Of a DNA stretch of 64,000 nucleotides, positions 62,686 through 64,000 are shown in pieces. A model generated the notes under the pieces. That model was not told the DNA's origin, made no database searches, and worked only from the letters and a program-made list of their open reading frames with translations. Made by a program: the position numbers and the translations under genes. Location of the stretch: assembly GCF_023509035.1 (NCBI RefSeq), contig NZ_CP075583.1:3844001-3908000 (forward strand). Reading direction: 5' to 3'. Source of the stretch: Janthinobacterium lividum (GTDB lineage: Bacteria > Pseudomonadota > Gammaproteobacteria > Burkholderiales > Burkholderiaceae_D). The first letter of the stretch is position 1; each line of letters opens with the position of its first letter.

Positions 62686-63210
62686 ATGTCCGCATCGCTA
62701 CGCCACTTTTCGTCCACCGATATTCTCGAACGCTTGCCGGAACTGGGCGCCTTGCTGCAAGACTGCGTGCACGACGGCGCCAGCATCGGTTTTATCTTGC
62801 CGTTCGACACGGCGGCCAGCCAGGCGTTCTGGGTGGATAACGTGTTGCCGGCCGTCACGCGCGGCGTGCGCCTGCTGCTGGTAGCCGAGGTGGACGGGAA
62901 GGTGGCCGGTGCCGTGCAGCTGGACTGGGACACCAATCCCAACCAGGCGCACCGGGCCGAAGTGCGCAAGCTGCTGGTCGCGCCCGCTTTCCGCCGGCGC
63001 GGCCTTGCGCGCCAGCTGATGCAGGCGCTGGAAGAACAGGCGCGCCTCTTGCCGCGCAGCCTGCTGACCCTGGATACGCGCAGCAGCGACCATGCCGAAC
63101 CGTTGTATTTGTCGCTCGGCTACGTGGTGGCGGGCAGCATCCCCGGCTATGCGCTGGCGCCGGCCGGCGACCGGCTGGACGCCACCACCATCATGTACAG
63201 GCAGCTATAG
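62686..63210 (+). CDS. GNAT-family N-acetyltransferase
   Basis: 174 residues from ATG 62686. The acetyl-CoA loop is VRKLLVAPAFRRRGLARQLMQAL (RRRGLA) and TRSSDHAEPLYLSLGYVVAG completes the fold. The substrate is unknown; it may modify a small compound sensed by the preceding regulator. Confidence 0.88.
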   Translation: MSASLRHFSSTDILERLPELGALLQDCVHDGASIGFILPFDTAASQAFWVDNVLPAVTRGVRLLLVAEVDGKVAGAVQLDWDTNPNQAHRAEVRKLLVAPAFRRRGLARQLMQALEEQARLLPRSLLTLDTRSSDHAEPLYLSLGYVVAGSIPGYALAPAGDRLDATTIMYRQL

Positions 63211-63230
63211 CGACTCTATGGCGGGGGAAC

Positions 63231-63998
63231 TCAGGCTTTCAGTCGCGTTCTAACGCTTGCGGCGGGCAGGGTTGTCGGCGCGGTGACGATGTGCGGGGCG
63301 TGTGCGGCCACCAGGCTGATGCCGTGCGGCGCCTGGGCAGGTGCCTGGTCACGGCTCAGCTTGAAGATGTCGACCGTGCCCGACAGTCGCGTGGCGCGCT
63401 GCTGCATGCCGGCCGCCGCCGTCGATGCCTGCTCCACCAGGGCCGCGTTTTGCTGCGTGACCTGTTCCATCTGCACGATGGCGGCATTGACTTGTTCGAT
63501 GCCGGACAATTGCTCGCCGCTGGCCATGCTGATTTCGCCCATGATGCCCGTTACGCGGTGCACGCTGGCCACAATCTCGCGCATGGTGGCGCCGGCAGTG
63601 TCGACCAGGCGCGCGCCTGCGTCGACACGCTCCACGGAGTCGCCGATCAATTGCTTGATTTCCTTCGCCGCACCGGCTGAGCGTTGTGCCAGGGTACGGA
63701 CTTCAGCGGCCACGACGGCAAAACCGCGCCCTTGTTCGCCGGCCCGTGCCGCTTCCACGGCCGCGTTCAAGGCCAGGATATTCGTCTGGAAGGCGATGGC
63801 GTCGATGGCGCCGATGATGTCAACGATTTTTTTCGACGAAGCGTTGATCGAGCTCATGGTGTCGACCACTTGCGCCACCACCGTGCCCCCTTTGCCGGCC
63901 ACTGCGGCGGCAGATTGCGCCAACTGATTGGCTTGCCGTGCGTTATCGGCATTTTGCTTGACGGTGCCAGTCAGCTCTTCCATCGAGGCGGCCGTGCG
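63231..63998 (-). CDS. Methyl-accepting chemotaxis protein, C-terminal part
   Basis: The gene runs off the right edge; about 256 C-terminal residues are seen. The hairpin tip [37 protein letters not shown] binds CheA/CheW. It ends with a poorly conserved 50-residue tail and no CheR-binding pentapeptide. The sensor part is outside the window. Confidence 0.93.
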   Translation of the reverse strand, partial: RTAASMEELTGTVKQNADNARQANQLAQSAAAVAGKGGTVVAQVVDTMSSINASSKKIVDIIGAIDAIAFQTNILALNAAVEAARAGEQGRGFAVVAAEVRTLAQRSAGAAKEIKQLIGDSVERVDAGARLVDTAGATMREIVASVHRVTGIMGEISMASGEQLSGIEQVNAAIVQMEQVTQQNAALVEQASTAAAGMQQRATRLSGTVDIFKLSRDQAPAQAPHGISLVAAHAPHIVTAPTTLPAASVRTRLKA

Positions 63999-64000
63999 CT

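Noticed and set aside
1..64000. CRISPR arrays, tRNA, rRNA, IS elements or prophage genes
   Set aside because: None seen on reading through both strands; no regular spaced repeats, no transposase or integrase-like proteins.

Overview
The window looks like chromosomal DNA of a GC-rich betaproteobacterium of the Oxalobacteraceae (Janthinobacterium/Massilia-like). This rests on codon use, the mix of TonB receptors, FecI/FecR, YeiE/YeiH, DUF1842 and MXKDX genes, and overall gene style; no rRNA or tRNA is present to prove it. No IS element, CRISPR array or prophage was seen.

Layout. 1-1768: 3' end of msrA, a LuxR-type regulator and a DUF1842 protein. 2012-6476: a homogentisate-type aromatic catabolism operon (MFS transporter, flavoprotein ring hydroxylase, DUF2783 protein, hmgA). 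6655-9355: an A+T-richer insert with a Tat lipoprotein amidohydrolase and a Het-C/phospholipase-like secreted protein. 9535-25896: a 16-kb organosulfur scavenging locus with its own sigma-54 activator, two SsuD-like flavin monooxygenases, a TonB receptor, an FMN-riboswitch-controlled type II lumazine synthase, two DszB-like desulfinases, a class II aldolase-like protein, two substrate-binding proteins, two ABC permeases, one ATPase and an MFS carrier. Four good sigma-54 promoters, with clusters of a shared dyad CTGYTG-N6-CARCAG upstream, tie the locus together.

26202-29278: a NodB deacetylase-caspase-TPR fusion followed by an Imm22-like protein. 29263-35295 (minus strand): an operon of xenorhabdolysin-like alpha-helical pore-forming toxin paralogues, a secreted helical protein and a membrane protein with a receiver-like domain. 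35730-38365: TonB receptor and KptA. 38366-43654 (minus): iron uptake set fecI-fecR-siderophore receptor-PepSY protein. 43784-51930: a SigF/NrsF-type ECF module. Its minus arm is followed by DUF4331, lipoprotein, TPR and HupE/UreJ genes; its plus arm (DUF1223, cytochrome b561, YedY-like molybdoenzyme, MXKDX protein) starts from an exact GTAACC-N16-CGAA promoter. 51965-63998: EAL protein, Fsr-like MFS, DUF5071, a two-TM protein, a CAT-like acetyltransferase, an AraC regulator broken by an amber codon, alpha/beta hydrolase, LysE, YeiH/YeiE, flavodoxin-fold reductase, XRE-cupin regulator, GNAT and the end of a chemotaxis receptor.

At least eight single-base frameshifts, several exactly at runs of five G or C, break otherwise intact genes in the first 22 kb, and a ninth possible one lies in the toxin operon. 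They look more like homopolymer base-calling errors than real decay, so the affected genes may be intact in the organism. All functional statements come from reading motifs and context; no database search was run.
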